A DNA stretch of 9,414 bases from an uncultured Variovorax sp. (GCA_946478645.1 CAMLCW010000203.1:1-9414), one strand, 5' to 3'; counted from the stretch's first letter, positions 1-8,967 are shown. Notes: generated by a model from the letters alone, not told the origin. Made by a program: numbers and translations.

Positions 1-3000
1 TGCGCTGGTCCTTGCTGAGCTTGACGCCGGTGCCCACGCAGTCGGGGCACCAGCCATGCTTGCTGTTGTAGCTGAACAGCCGCGGATCGAGCTCGGCATA
101 GCTGGTGCTGCAGACCGGACAGGCGCGCAGGGTCGAGAACACATGCACGCGGCCGATGCCCGAAGCCGACGCGCCCTCGCGCATGGCGGCTTCGAGGCCA
201 TCGAGCTGGCTCAGCACATGCACCACGCCCTTGCCGTGCTCGAGCGCCTTGGTGAGCGCCGCGCGCAGCTCGTTCTCCTGCGACGGCAGCACGTCGAGGC
301 TCGCCACCGGCAGCTCGATGCTGTGCTCCTTGAAGCGGTCGATGCGCGGGAAGCCGGTGGTCGGCAGGAACTCGCCGTCCACGCGCAGGTGCGTGAAGCC
401 GCGCGGCCGCGCCCAGTCGGCCAGCTCGGTGTAGACGCCCTTGCGGTTGCTCACGAGCGGCGCCAGCAGGCCGATGTGCTGGCCCTTGAAGTTGCGCATC
501 AGCTGCGCGGCGATGCTGTCGGGCGTCTGCGGCTGCACCGCCGCGCCGTCGCGCGTGCAGTGCTGGATGCCCAGCTTCACGTACAGCAGGCGCAGGAAGT
601 GCCACACCTCGGTGGTGGTGCCGACCGTGCTCTTGCGCCCGCCGCGCGACAGGCGCTGCTCGATCGCCACCGTCGGCGGAATGCCGTACACCGCATCGAC
701 CTCGGGCCGGCCCGCGGGCTGCACGATGCTGCGCGCATAGGCGTTGAGCGATTCGAGATAACGGCGCTGCCCTTCGTTGAACAGGATGTCGAAGGCCAGC
801 GTCGACTTGCCCGAGCCGCTGACGCCGGTCACCACGCTGAACTTGCCGCGCGGGATCTCGACGCTGAGGTTCTTGAGGTTGTGCTCGCGCGCATTGACGA
901 TCTCGATCGCCTTGCCGCCGGGCGCCGCCTTGGCATTGGCCACATAGCGGCGTGCCGCGCGCTCGGCCACCTTGTAGGCCTCGGGCCCGACAGCCAGTTC
1001 GTAGTCGGCCAGCGCCGCGCCGGTCAGCGAGGCGCGGTTCTCGCGCAGTTGCTCGGGCGTGCCCTCGGCCACCACCCGGCCGCCGCCCTCGCCGCCTTCG
1101 GGGCCGAGGTCGATGCACCAGTCGCTGGCGCGGATCACGTCGAGGTTGTGCTCGATCACGATCAGCGAATGCCCCGCGTCGAGCAGCTTGCGCAGCGCGC
1201 GCATCAGCCGCGCGATGTCGTCGAAGTGCAGGCCCGTGGTGGGCTCGTCGAAAAGGAACAGCGTGCCCCGGCGCGCCACCGATTGCCGGCTGGCGGTCGC
1301 GTTCTTGGCCGCCTCGGCCAGGAAGCCCGCGAGCTTGAGGCGCTGCGCCTCGCCGCCGCTCAAGGTGGGCACCGGCTGGCCGAGCTTGACGTAGTCGAGC
1401 CCCACGTCGGCAATCGGCTGCAGCACGCGCACCACCTCGCGGTCGGCCTCGAACACCGCGGCCGCCTCGGCCACGGTGAGTTCGAGCACGTCGGCCACGC
1501 TCAGGCTGCGGCCCTTGCGCTCGACCTTCACCTCGAGGATCTCGGGGCGATAGCGCTGGCCGTCGCAGTCGGGGCAGCGCAGGTACACGTCCGACAGGAA
1601 CTGCATCTCCACATGCTCGAAGCCCGAACCGCCGCAGGTCGGGCAGCGCCCGTCGCCCGAGTTGAAGCTGAACTTGCTCGCGGTGTAGCCGCGCTGGCGC
1701 GAAAGCGCCGCGGTGGCGAAGATCTCGCGGATCGCGTCCCAGGCGCCGACGTAGCTCGCCGGGTTGGAGCGCGCCGTCTTGCCGATCGGCGACTGGTCGA
1801 CGAAGACCACGTCGCCGAGGTGATCGGCACCGAGCAGGCGGTCGTGCGCGCCCGGCGCCTCGGTGGCCTTGCCGAAGTGGCGCATCAGCGCGGGCGCGAG
1901 CACGTCCTGCACCAAGGTCGACTTGCCCGAGCCGCTGACGCCGGTCACGCACACCAGGCGTGCGAGCGGAAACTCGACCGTGATGTTCTGCAGGTTGTGC
2001 TCGCGCACGCCTTCGAGGATCAGCCGGTGCGTGTTCTCGCTCACGAGCCGCTTGAAGCCCATGCCGATCTTCTTGCGCCCGCCGAGGTACTGGCCCGTGA
2101 GCGTATCGGCATCGCGCAGCTGGTCGGTGCTGCCGTCGAACACGATCTGCCCGCCGCGCACGCCGGGGCCCGGGCCCATGTCGATCACGCGGTCAGCCGC
2201 GAGCATCACGGCCGGGTCATGCTCGACCACCACCAGCGTGTTGCCGGCATCGCGCAGGCGCAGCATGGCTTCGGTGATGCGGTTCATGTCGCGCGGGTGC
2301 AGGCCGATGCTGGGCTCGTCGAGCACGAACAGCGTGTTGACCAGCGAGGTGCCGAGCGCGGTCGTCAGGTTGATGCGCTGCACCTCGCCGCCCGACAGCG
2401 TGCGGCTCTGGCGGTCGAGCGTGAGGTAGCCGATGCCGACGTCGTGGAGGTAGCGCAGGCGGGTGGTGATTTCTTCGAACAGCAGTTTCAGCGCCTGCGC
2501 CTCGCCCTGTCTTGCTCCTTCCCCCACTGGGGGAAGGTTGGGATGGGGGCTCGCGGCTTCCACCACCGCCAAGGCTTTTGCCGAGGCCGCTGGCCCCCAC
2601 CCCTGCCCTCCCCCGGAGGGGGAGGGAGCCAAACCCATGCGATCGAAAAACTGCCGCAGCCGCTCGATCGGCAACAGCATCAGATCGTGCAGGCAAAGGC
2701 CCGGCAGCGCCTCGAGCTGCGCGCGCGACCACTTCACGCCCTGCGGCATGAAGCGCTTCTCGGGCGGAAGCACCGCGTCGGCGTCTTCCTTGCTGCCAAT
2801 GCGCCAGAGCAGGCTCTCGAGCTTGAGCCGTGCGCCGCTGCACACCGGGCACGGCGTGTAGCTGCGGTACTTCGACAAGAGCACGCGGATGTGCATCTTG
2901 TAGGCCTTGCTTTCGAGGTAGCCGAAGAAGCGGCGCACGCCGTACCACTGCTTGTTCCAGTTGCCCTCCTTGTAGTTGGGCGTGCCCTCGATCACCCAGT

Positions 3001-4039
3001 GCTTCTGCTCGTCGGTGAGCTTGGCCCAGGGCGTGTCGCGCGGAATGCCCGCGGCCTCGGCATGCCGCATGAGGTCGTCCTGCGCCTCTTTCCAGGCCGG
3101 CGTCTGGATGGTCTTGATGGCGCCCGCGCGCAAGGTGAGCTTGTCGTTCGGGATCACCAGCCCCAGGTCGACGCCGATCACGCGGCCGAAGCCGCGGCAG
3201 GTCTCGCAGGCGCCCACGGCCGAATTGAACGAGAACATCGACGGGATCGGGTCGGTGTAGCGCACGTCGCTCTCGGGGCAGTGCAGCCCGGTCGAGAACT
3301 TCCACACGTCCGTCGGAACGTTCTCTTCGGCGCCAATTGCGTGCACCGTGACACGCCCGCTGCCGCGCTTGAGCGCGACCTCGATCGCCTCCACCACGCG
3401 CGCGCGCTCGGCGCTCGACACGCGAAAGCGGTCGGCCACCACGTCGAGCACCTTGCGCGGGCCGGTGGGCGTGGCGATCTCGCGCTCGCTCTGCACGCGC
3501 GTGAAGCCGCTGGCCGACAGCCACTGCGTGACCTCCTCGGCCGTGGTGCTGGCCGGCAGCTCGACCGGAAAGGTGATGACCAGCCGCGGATCGCCCGCCG
3601 CGGCCGCGCGCCCGGCGATCTGCGCATAGATGCTGTCGGGCGAATCGTGGCGCACCGGCAGCGCGGTCTCGCGGTCGAACAGGTCGGCCGCGCGCGCGAA
3701 CAGCAGCTTCAGGTGGTCGTTGAGCTCGGTCATCGTGCCGACGGTCGAGCGCGAGGAGCGCACCGGGTTGGTCTGGTCGATCGCGATGGCGGGCGGCACG
3801 CCCTCCACCTTGTCGACGGCCGGCTTGTCCATGCGGTCCAGGAACTGGCGCGCGTAGGCCGAGAAGGTCTCCACGTAGCGCCGCTGGCCTTCGGCATAGA
3901 GGGTGTCGAACACGAGGCTCGACTTGCCCGAGCCGCTCGGCCCGGTGACCACGGTCATCTCGCCGGTGCGGATGTCGAGGTCGAGGTTCTGAAGGTTGTG
4001 CTGGCGCGCGCCGCGAATCCGGATGGAGCCCTGTGTCAT
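1..4039 (-). CDS. uvrA: Tandem-fused excinuclease ABC subunit A (UvrA), 3' part cut off by the window edge
   Basis: UvrA is the dimeric ABC-type ATPase that finds DNA lesions and loads UvrB in nucleotide excision repair. The frame starts at ATG 4039, five bases after an AAGG ribosome site, and stays open to the left edge (1,346 codons). The first module covers about residues 1-1020: Walker A GPSGSGKS with Lys39, a signature LSGGE at 548-552 with Walker [11 protein letters not shown] near 572-581, a second Walker A GVSGSGKS with Lys706, an intact CPTC/CPDC zinc module, and a second LSGGE at 893-897 with FDEPTTGLH near 930. A new module begins near residue 1044 with Walker A Lys1078 and continues through an intact CPVC...CPDC zinc finger to the edge. 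Such double UvrA proteins of about 1,900-2,000 residues are known in Burkholderiales and differ from the canonical single-module UvrA of about 940. Oddities: residues about 471-510 are encoded by a palindromic repeat, and the first zinc motif reads CPES. Confident. Confidence 0.95.
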   Translation of the reverse strand, partial: MTQGSIRIRGARQHNLQNLDLDIRTGEMTVVTGPSGSGKSSLVFDTLYAEGQRRYVETFSAYARQFLDRMDKPAVDKVEGVPPAIAIDQTNPVRSSRSTVGTMTELNDHLKLLFARAADLFDRETALPVRHDSPDSIYAQIAGRAAAAGDPRLVITFPVELPASTTAEEVTQWLSASGFTRVQSEREIATPTGPRKVLDVVADRFRVSSAERARVVEAIEVALKRGSGRVTVHAIGAEENVPTDVWKFSTGLHCPESDVRYTDPIPSMFSFNSAVGACETCRGFGRVIGVDLGLVIPNDKLTLRAGAIKTIQTPAWKEAQDDLMRHAEAAGIPRDTPWAKLTDEQKHWVIEGTPNYKEGNWNKQWYGVRRFFGYLESKAYKMHIRVLLSKYRSYTPCPVCSGARLKLESLLWRIGSKEDADAVLPPEKRFMPQGVKWSRAQLEALPGLCLHDLMLLPIERLRQFFDRMGLAPSPSGGGQGWGPAASAKALAVVEAASPHPNLPPVGEGARQGEAQALKLLFEEITTRLRYLHDVGIGYLTLDRQSRTLSGGEVQRINLTTALGTSLVNTLFVLDEPSIGLHPRDMNRITEAMLRLRDAGNTLVVVEHDPAVMLAADRVIDMGPGPGVRGGQIVFDGSTDQLRDADTLTGQYLGGRKKIGMGFKRLVSENTHRLILEGVREHNLQNITVEFPLARLVCVTGVSGSGKSTLVQDVLAPALMRHFGKATEAPGAHDRLLGADHLGDVVFVDQSPIGKTARSNPASYVGAWDAIREIFATAALSRQRGYTASKFSFNSGDGRCPTCGGSGFEHVEMQFLSDVYLRCPDCDGQRYRPEILEVKVERKGRSLSVADVLELTVAEAAAVFEADREVVRVLQPIADVGLDYVKLGQPVPTLSGGEAQRLKLAGFLAEAAKNATASRQSVARRGTLFLFDEPTTGLHFDDIARLMRALRKLLDAGHSLIVIEHNLDVIRASDWCIDLGPEGGEGGGRVVAEGTPEQLRENRASLTGAALADYELAVGPEAYKVAERAARRYVANAKAAPGGKAIEIVNAREHNLKNLSVEIPRGKFSVVTGVSGSGKSTLAFDILFNEGQRRYLESLNAYARSIVQPAGRPEVDAVYGIPPTVAIEQRLSRGGRKSTVGTTTEVWHFLRLLYVKLGIQHCTRDGAAVQPQTPDSIAAQLMRNFKGQHIGLLAPLVSNRKGVYTELADWARPRGFTHLRVDGEFLPTTGFPRIDRFKEHSIELPVASLDVLPSQENELRAALTKALEHGKGVVHVLSQLDGLEAAMREGASASGIGRVHVFSTLRACPVCSTSYAELDPRLFSYNSKHGWCPDCVGTGVKLSKDQR
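2510..2629. repeat. In-frame double-hairpin (REPIN-like) repeat inside uvrA
   Basis: Two perfect hairpins face each other. The left one, 2517-2537, has 9-bp arms (CCTTCCCCC / GGGGGAAGG) around ACT. The right one, 2606-2626, has 9-bp arms (CCCTCCCCC / GGGGGAGGG) around GGA. Inside them, TTGGGATGGGGGC (2538-2550) and GGCCCCCACCCCTG (about 2592-2605) are near inverted copies, so the whole is a pair of inverted REP-type units with a spacer of about 42 bp. It contains no stop in the uvrA frame and adds about 40 low-complexity residues rich in Gly, Pro and Ala. It lies between the conserved [10 protein letters not shown] and [13 protein letters not shown] stretches, just before the first LSGGE. The edges are approximate. 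The hairpins are seen directly; the label REPIN-like rests on resemblance to dispersed proteobacterial repeats whose spurious plus-strand translation contains [10 protein letters not shown]. Confidence 0.8.
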
Positions 4040-4209
4040 GAGTGCCTTGGGGGGTGGGGCAAACATTCTAGGGAGCCAGGCATGACGCTCATGTGCACCG
4101 CGCCAGATGCGCCGCGCCCGCGCAGGGGTTTGTACGGATGCAGATTGTGACAATTTATTAACAAATACGACTTTTGCTTACGTCTCAGCCAGGCTCCGAA
4201 AGCGACTCC
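4040..4209. promoter_or_regulatory. Divergent intergenic region between uvrA and the binding-protein gene
   Basis: These 170 bases separate two divergent start codons. The stretch at about 4141-4180 is clearly AT-rich against a GC-rich background, as expected for a promoter zone. It holds the inverted repeat ATTGT-G-ACAAT (4144-4154), a possible operator. The uvrA ribosome site is AAGG at 4045-4048 on the minus strand. No confident -35/-10 pair could be fitted on either strand, and no LexA box (CTGT-N8-ACAG) is visible, so SOS control is not supported. Confidence 0.4.
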
Positions 4210-5316
4210 ATGAACAAGCTCCACCTGCTCTGCGCCGCCCTTCTGGCGGCGGCCGCCACTTCCGCCTCGGCGCAGATCCTGATCGGCCAGACCGCGGGCA
4301 TGACCGGCTCGGTGGCCGCGAGCGTGAACGAGACGATCGGCGGGGCCCAGTTGGTGATCGACGCGGCCAACGCCGCGGGCGGCATCCACGGCGAGAAGAT
4401 CGAGGTGGTCCGCATGGACGACGCCTTCGACGTCAAACGCGCCGGCGAGAACGCCCGCGTGCTGATCGAGGAGAAAAAAGTGGTCGCGCTGTTCCTGAGC
4501 CGGGGCACGCCGCATTCGCAGGCCATCGTGCCCTGGCTCGACCGGCATGAGGTGGCGCTGATCGCGCCCTCCACCGGCGCGATGGTGCTGCACCGGCCGG
4601 TGCAGAAGCATGTGTTCAACGTGCGCTCCACCTACCAGCGCGAGGCCGAGAAGGCGGTGCAGCATCTGCTCACCACCGGCATCTCGCGCATTGCGGTGGT
4701 CCACGTCACCGATTCGTTCGGGCTCGATGCGCTCGAGGGCGCGATGACCGGCTTCGGCAAGGGCCAGGCCAAGCCCACGGTCACACTGCCGGCCGACCGC
4801 GACAAGCCCGACTACCCCGCGCTGGTCGCGGGCATCAAGCAGGCCGATGCACAGGCGGTGCTGTGGATCGGATCGGGCACGGTGGTGGTCGAAGGCATCA
4901 AGGCGCTGCGCGCCGCGGGCTCTGCCGCGCAGGTGGTGACGCTGTCGAACAACGCGTCGTCGGGCTTCGTCAAGCAGCTCGGCGATGCGAGCAAGGGCGT
5001 GATCGTGACGCAGGTGTTCCCGAACGAGCGCTCGATCAGCTACCCGATGGTCAAGGAAGCCCTGTCGCTGGCGCGCGCCAAGGGGCAGACCGAACTGTCA
5101 CCGGCCGCGCTCGAGGGCTTTGCCGCGGCCAAGGTGCTGGTCGAGGCGCTGCGCCGCGCCGGGCCCAAGCCCACGCGCGCCAAGGTGCTGGCGGCACTCG
5201 ACGGCCTGCGCGCCTACGATGTCGGCGGCCTGGAGGTGAGCTATTCGCCGCAGGACCATTCGGGCATCGACTTCGCCGATCTCTCGATCATCAGCGGCGG
5301 CCGCTTCAAGCGCTGA
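4210..5316 (+). CDS. ABC transporter substrate-binding protein, Liv/branched-chain amino acid type
   Basis: A 368-residue periplasmic type 1 binding protein (Peripla_BP_6, LivJ-like). Such proteins capture amino acids, amides, urea or aromatic acids and deliver them to an inner-membrane ABC permease. The N-terminus is a typical Sec signal peptide: MNK, a hydrophobic stretch of about 15 residues, then SASA-Q with probable cleavage after residue 21. The mature protein opens with ILIGQTAGMTGSVA and continues with the family hallmarks GGIHGEKIEVV, a D-DAFDVKRAGENAR segment, IAPSTGA and FNVRSTYQREAE. ATG 4210 was chosen because it directly precedes the signal peptide; a TTG at 4174 is less likely. 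The ribosome site is weak. No permease or ATPase gene is adjacent, so it is an orphan binding protein, a common situation in Comamonadaceae. The ligand cannot be told from sequence. Confidence 0.9.
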   Translation: MNKLHLLCAALLAAAATSASAQILIGQTAGMTGSVAASVNETIGGAQLVIDAANAAGGIHGEKIEVVRMDDAFDVKRAGENARVLIEEKKVVALFLSRGTPHSQAIVPWLDRHEVALIAPSTGAMVLHRPVQKHVFNVRSTYQREAEKAVQHLLTTGISRIAVVHVTDSFGLDALEGAMTGFGKGQAKPTVTLPADRDKPDYPALVAGIKQADAQAVLWIGSGTVVVEGIKALRAAGSAAQVVTLSNNASSGFVKQLGDASKGVIVTQVFPNERSISYPMVKEALSLARAKGQTELSPAALEGFAAAKVLVEALRRAGPKPTRAKVLAALDGLRAYDVGGLEVSYSPQDHSGIDFADLSIISGGRFKR

Positions 5317-5317
5317 A

Positions 5318-5356
5318 CCGGCGCGCCGCGGCGCCACGGCGCCGGCCGGCTTATTT
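5318..5356 (+). terminator. Probable intrinsic terminator of the binding-protein gene
   Basis: Right after the TGA at 5314-5316 lies an almost pure G/C stretch that can fold as CGGCGCC (5329-5335) against GGCGCCG (5338-5344), or as an outer CCGGCG/CGCCGG pair (5318-5323 with 5340-5345). It is followed by TTATTT. The hairpin is strong but the T tract is short and overlaps the stop codon of the convergent small gene. It may serve both strands. Confidence 0.45.
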
Positions 5357-5494
5357 CTGGCCCGCGGGCGCGGGCTCGTGCACGACGTCGCCGCCGTGCT
5401 TCTCGCCGGACATGTCGATCTTGTCGCCGGCCTGCGAGATCACATAGAGGGCAATGGCGGCAAAGATGACGAAGCCGATGGCGATCTTCCACAT
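5351..5494 (-). CDS. Small single-pass membrane protein, 47 residues, unknown function
   Basis: The ATG at 5494 is preceded by a clear AGGAGA ribosome site with 8-base spacing (5503-5508), the same sequence and spacing as for the transporter gene upstream. The protein starts MWKIAIGFVIFAAIALYVIS, a transmembrane helix from about residue 4 to 20. It continues into a hydrophilic tail of about 27 residues rich in charged and Gly/Pro residues (KIDMSGEKHGGD...) and ends APAGQK with TAA at 5351-5353. Topology with the tail outside the cytoplasm is plausible but not determined. I do not recognise a named family; short proteins of this type are carried as hypotheticals in Comamonadaceae genomes. Its stop lies 34 bases from the stop of the convergent binding-protein gene. 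Strong ribosome site, start, helix and stop together make it very likely real. Confidence 0.75.
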   Translation of the reverse strand: MWKIAIGFVIFAAIALYVISQAGDKIDMSGEKHGGDVVHEPAPAGQK

Positions 5495-5520
5495 GGGTGC
5501 TGTCTCCTGAGAGGTGTTGG

Positions 5521-5570
5521 GTTCAAGAAAAAGGCCTCGTGCCGGACGGCACGAAGCCCCTTTGTTGAAC
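5521..5570 (-). terminator. 50-nt imperfect palindrome, probable terminator of the MFS gene
   Basis: The core is TCGTGCC (5537-5543), loop GGAC, GGCACGA (5548-5554). Outer arms GTTCAA (5521-5526) and TTGAAC (5565-5570) also pair, with partial pairing between, giving a long hairpin. Read on the minus strand, the core is followed by GGCCTTTTTC, the expected GC stem plus T run for the gene ending at 5699. The plus strand has a short CCCCTTT tail, so it may be bidirectional. Confidence 0.65.
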
Positions 5571-5698
5571 GGAAGCCCTGCGGCTTCCCGAGAGTTCCCG
5601 AAGCAGCTCAGCCCAGTGCACCCGCGGAACTGGCTTTGCCAGGCCGCTGGGTGTGCCCCCCAGTGGGGGGAGGCGCCGAAGGCGCTTCGGGGGGCGTC
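5571..5698. repeat. Cluster of GC-rich inverted repeats downstream of the MFS gene
   Basis: This non-coding stretch holds several hairpins in a row: GGAAGCC-CTGC-GGCTTCC (5571-5588), CTGGC-TTT-GCCAG (near 5632-5644), C6-AGT-G6 (5656-5670), then GCGCC-GAA-GGCGC (5673-5685) overlapping CGAAG-GCG-CTTCG, followed by a G-run. It reaches to within a base of the MFS stop codon. The style matches dispersed palindromic repeats that I recall between genes in Comamonadaceae. The core CCCCCAGTGGGGG is identical to the minus-strand core of the left hairpin in the uvrA insertion. No open reading frame with a ribosome site was seen here. Confidence 0.5.
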
Positions 5699-7393
<1,695 letters not shown>

Positions 7394-7560
7394 TTGCGTC
7401 GTCTCCTGTGTAATGCGTACGTTCGACCCCGGTGTTCCGGAACCGTGACGCATTCTTGGAGCCGCGACTGACCCGAGCCTTTCGCGAAACTGAATCGACG
7501 CTTACGAATTAGGGTGAAACCCGCGGTATGCGTTTCAGCCTGTAAGAAATCGCGGTTTCT
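7394..7560 (-). promoter_or_regulatory. 5' region of the MFS gene with two perfect palindromes
   Basis: This 167-base gap must hold the promoter of the transporter gene. It contains GTTCCGGAAC (7434-7443, 41 bases before the ATG) and TTTCGCGAAA (7480-7489), both perfect 10-bp palindromes and possible regulator sites. The ribosome site AGGAGA is at 7402-7407. No convincing sigma-70 hexamer pair was found, so the promoter position is open. At the far end, only a weak A/T hairpin follows the preceding gene. Confidence 0.35.
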
Positions 7561-8208
7561 TCAGCCTTTGCTGCTGCGCAGCATGGACGGCCGCTGGTCC
7601 GCGTTCGCCCATTGCGCACCGTCGAACCACGCATCGCCCGCGAGGTAGGCGCGCAGCATCGCAAGCCCATCGAAGCCCCAGAACAGCTTTCCGTCGACCA
7701 CGCAGGCCGGCGTGCCGAACACCCCGCACTGGATCGCCTCGTCGGTGTTGCGCTTGAGCAGCGCCTTGTTCTCGTCGCCGTTGGCGTCGCGCAGCGGCGT
7801 GCCGAGCTGTGCCGCCACCGCGGCGAGGCGCGCGGGATCGGCGGCTTCCTCGCCGCCGCGCCAGACGTGGCGAAACAGCGTCTCGGCCGCGAGCCGGCTG
7901 ATGCTGCCGTCGCTCGACGTCGCCAGCGCGAGCCGCAGGTGCGCGAGCGGGTTGTACGGGTGCGACGCCGGCATCTCGATCGGGATGCCGTTCGCATGGC
8001 CGAGCCAGAGCACGTGGCGGTAGGTCCAGGCGCGCTTGGCCGGGATCTCGGCCGGCCCCATCTGGCCATGGTGCTTGAGGATCGCGCCAAGCAATACCGG
8101 CTTGTAGGCCACGCTGTAGCTCAGGCCTTCGAGCGCCTGCGGCAGGTGCTCGAACGCGAGGTGCGCGTAGGGCGAGATGAAGTCGAGATAGAAATCGATG
8201 TGCTTCAT
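7561..8208 (-). CDS. DsbA-family protein, 2-hydroxychromene-2-carboxylate isomerase-like
   Basis: A 215-residue thioredoxin-fold protein of the DsbA/kappa-class glutathione transferase group. Its best-known member is HCCA isomerase (NahD) of naphthalene degradation, a glutathione-dependent enzyme. The N-terminal motif IDFYLDFISPYAHLAF carries Ser12-Pro13 where thiol oxidoreductases have Cys-X-X-Cys, as in HCCA isomerases. KPVLLGAILK, HPYNPLAHLRLAL and the cis-proline segment FGTPACVVDGKLFWGFD near the C-terminus also match the family. ATG 8208 is set by GGAGA at 8218-8222 (spacing 9) and by the motif starting at once; the frame is open further upstream but without family sequence. Its ATG overlaps the stop of the DUF1289 gene (ATGA), which implies translational coupling. 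No naphthalene-pathway genes are nearby, so the true substrate is uncertain and the protein may be a general glutathione-dependent isomerase. Confidence 0.9.
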   Translation of the reverse strand: MKHIDFYLDFISPYAHLAFEHLPQALEGLSYSVAYKPVLLGAILKHHGQMGPAEIPAKRAWTYRHVLWLGHANGIPIEMPASHPYNPLAHLRLALATSSDGSISRLAAETLFRHVWRGGEEAADPARLAAVAAQLGTPLRDANGDENKALLKRNTDEAIQCGVFGTPACVVDGKLFWGFDGLAMLRAYLAGDAWFDGAQWANADQRPSMLRSSKG

Positions 8209-8471
8209 GCGTCGTTGTCTCCAGCAGGGTCGGGTGCGCGCCAGATGCCGGCGCGCGCCCGCCACTCTATCGCGTGCCACACGCCGCGCCGGCCGTCGTC
8301 GTCCATGCGGCTCCAGCCCGCGATCTCGGCGATGGTGCGCAGGCACCCTTCGCACAGGCCGCTCAGGCGGTCCATGCGGCAGACCGAGGTGCACGGCGAC
8401 GGCGTGGCGTCCGCCGATTGCTGCACCGCCGCCGCACGCTCGGCCAGCGTTTGCGCCGCGTCGAGGTTCAC
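8205..8471 (-). CDS. DUF1289 domain-containing protein
   Basis: A small protein of 88 residues if the GTG at 8471 is the start. It carries the DUF1289 signature: SPCTSVCRMD, then GLCEGCLRTIAEIAGW, and an Arg/Trp-rich tail (RRGVWHAIEWR). The four cysteines, spaced CX3C and CX2C, suggest a metal site; the biochemical role of the family is unknown to me. The GTG start lies 4 bases after the YbaK stop. The frame is open further upstream (ATG 8549), but that part lies inside ybaK and shows no family sequence. The ribosome site is not obvious, consistent with translation coupled to ybaK. The stop overlaps the next start as ATGA. The family is confident; the start is less so. Confidence 0.85.
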   Translation of the reverse strand: MNLDAAQTLAERAAAVQQSADATPSPCTSVCRMDRLSGLCEGCLRTIAEIAGWSRMDDDGRRGVWHAIEWRARAGIWRAPDPAGDNDA

Positions 8472-8475
8472 GCCG

Positions 8476-8967
8476 TCACACGACGTCCGCCACGGGCGCG
8501 CCGCCGGTGAGCTTCTCGAGGTCGTGCGGCCGCAGTTCGAACACCGCATGCGGATGGCCTGCCGCGGCCCAGATCTCGTCGAAGCGGAACAGCTCGCGGT
8601 CGATCAGCACCACCGGTTTCGTGGCATGCGCCACCGGCGACACGCCGCCGATCGTGAAGCCGGTCCGCGCCTTGACGAACTCCGCGTCGGCACGGCCCGT
8701 CTTGCCGACCAGCGCGTCGACCTTCTTCTCGTCCACGCGCCTGTCGCCCGAGGTGATGACCAGCACCGCCGCGTCGTCGCTCTTGCGGCGGAAGATGATG
8801 CTCTTGGCGATCTGCCCGACCGCGATGCCGAGCGCATCGGCGGCCTGCTGCGCGGTGCGGCAGGCGTCGTCGAGCATGCGCGGCGCGTGCGGATGGCCGG
8901 CGTCCTGCAGGGCGCGCGCCACGCGCTGCACGGAATCGGGAAGGGAATGGAGTTCAGCGCCGCACAT
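8476..8967 (-). CDS. ybaK: YbaK/EbsC-family aminoacyl-tRNA deacylase
   Basis: A 163-residue cytoplasmic protein of the YbaK/EbsC (INS-like) editing family, whose members hydrolyse mischarged tRNA, typically Cys-tRNA(Pro) for YbaK. Family features are the stretch ALGIAVGQIAKSIIF with Lys55 in the place of the conserved active-site lysine, and the GGVSP motif at residues 107-111 followed by VAHA. Length matches E. coli YbaK (159). The start is well fixed: GGTGA lies 6 bases before ATG 8967, and an in-frame TGA (8974-8976) is just two codons upstream, so no longer form is possible. It is the first gene of a tight cluster with the DUF1289 and DsbA-fold genes. It could be another family member, such as an Ala-tRNA(Pro) editor, since sub-type specificity is not readable here. 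Confidence 0.88.
   Translation of the reverse strand: MCGAELHSLPDSVQRVARALQDAGHPHAPRMLDDACRTAQQAADALGIAVGQIAKSIIFRRKSDDAAVLVITSGDRRVDEKKVDALVGKTGRADAEFVKARTGFTIGGVSPVAHATKPVVLIDRELFRFDEIWAAAGHPHAVFELRPHDLEKLTGGAPVADVV

Noticed and set aside
2510..2629. The repeat as a disrupting insertion that makes uvrA a pseudogene
   Set aside because: The frame was checked codon by codon across the repeat: the same phase continues on both sides and there is no stop.
2512..2751. A short plus-strand protein starting in the uvrA repeat
   Set aside because: Its sequence ([17 protein letters not shown]) is the translation of a palindromic repeat, a frequent source of spurious hypothetical proteins.
2217..3524. 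A minus-strand open frame of 435 codons inside uvrA
   Set aside because: It is in a different phase from uvrA; the uvrA phase itself carries all the conserved motifs without interruption.
56..4150. A very long plus-strand open frame (over 1,300 codons) opposite uvrA
   Set aside because: It is antisense to a gene with clear UvrA motifs, has an Arg/Ala/His-rich composition typical of GC-codon mirror frames, and lacks a ribosome site or recognisable domain.
4040..4209. LexA (SOS) box upstream of uvrA
   Set aside because: No CTGT-N8-ACAG or close variant was found.
7544..7561. AAGAAA/TTTCTT hairpin as terminator of the ybaK cluster
   Set aside because: The stem is only 6 mostly A/T pairs with no following T run; too weak to call.
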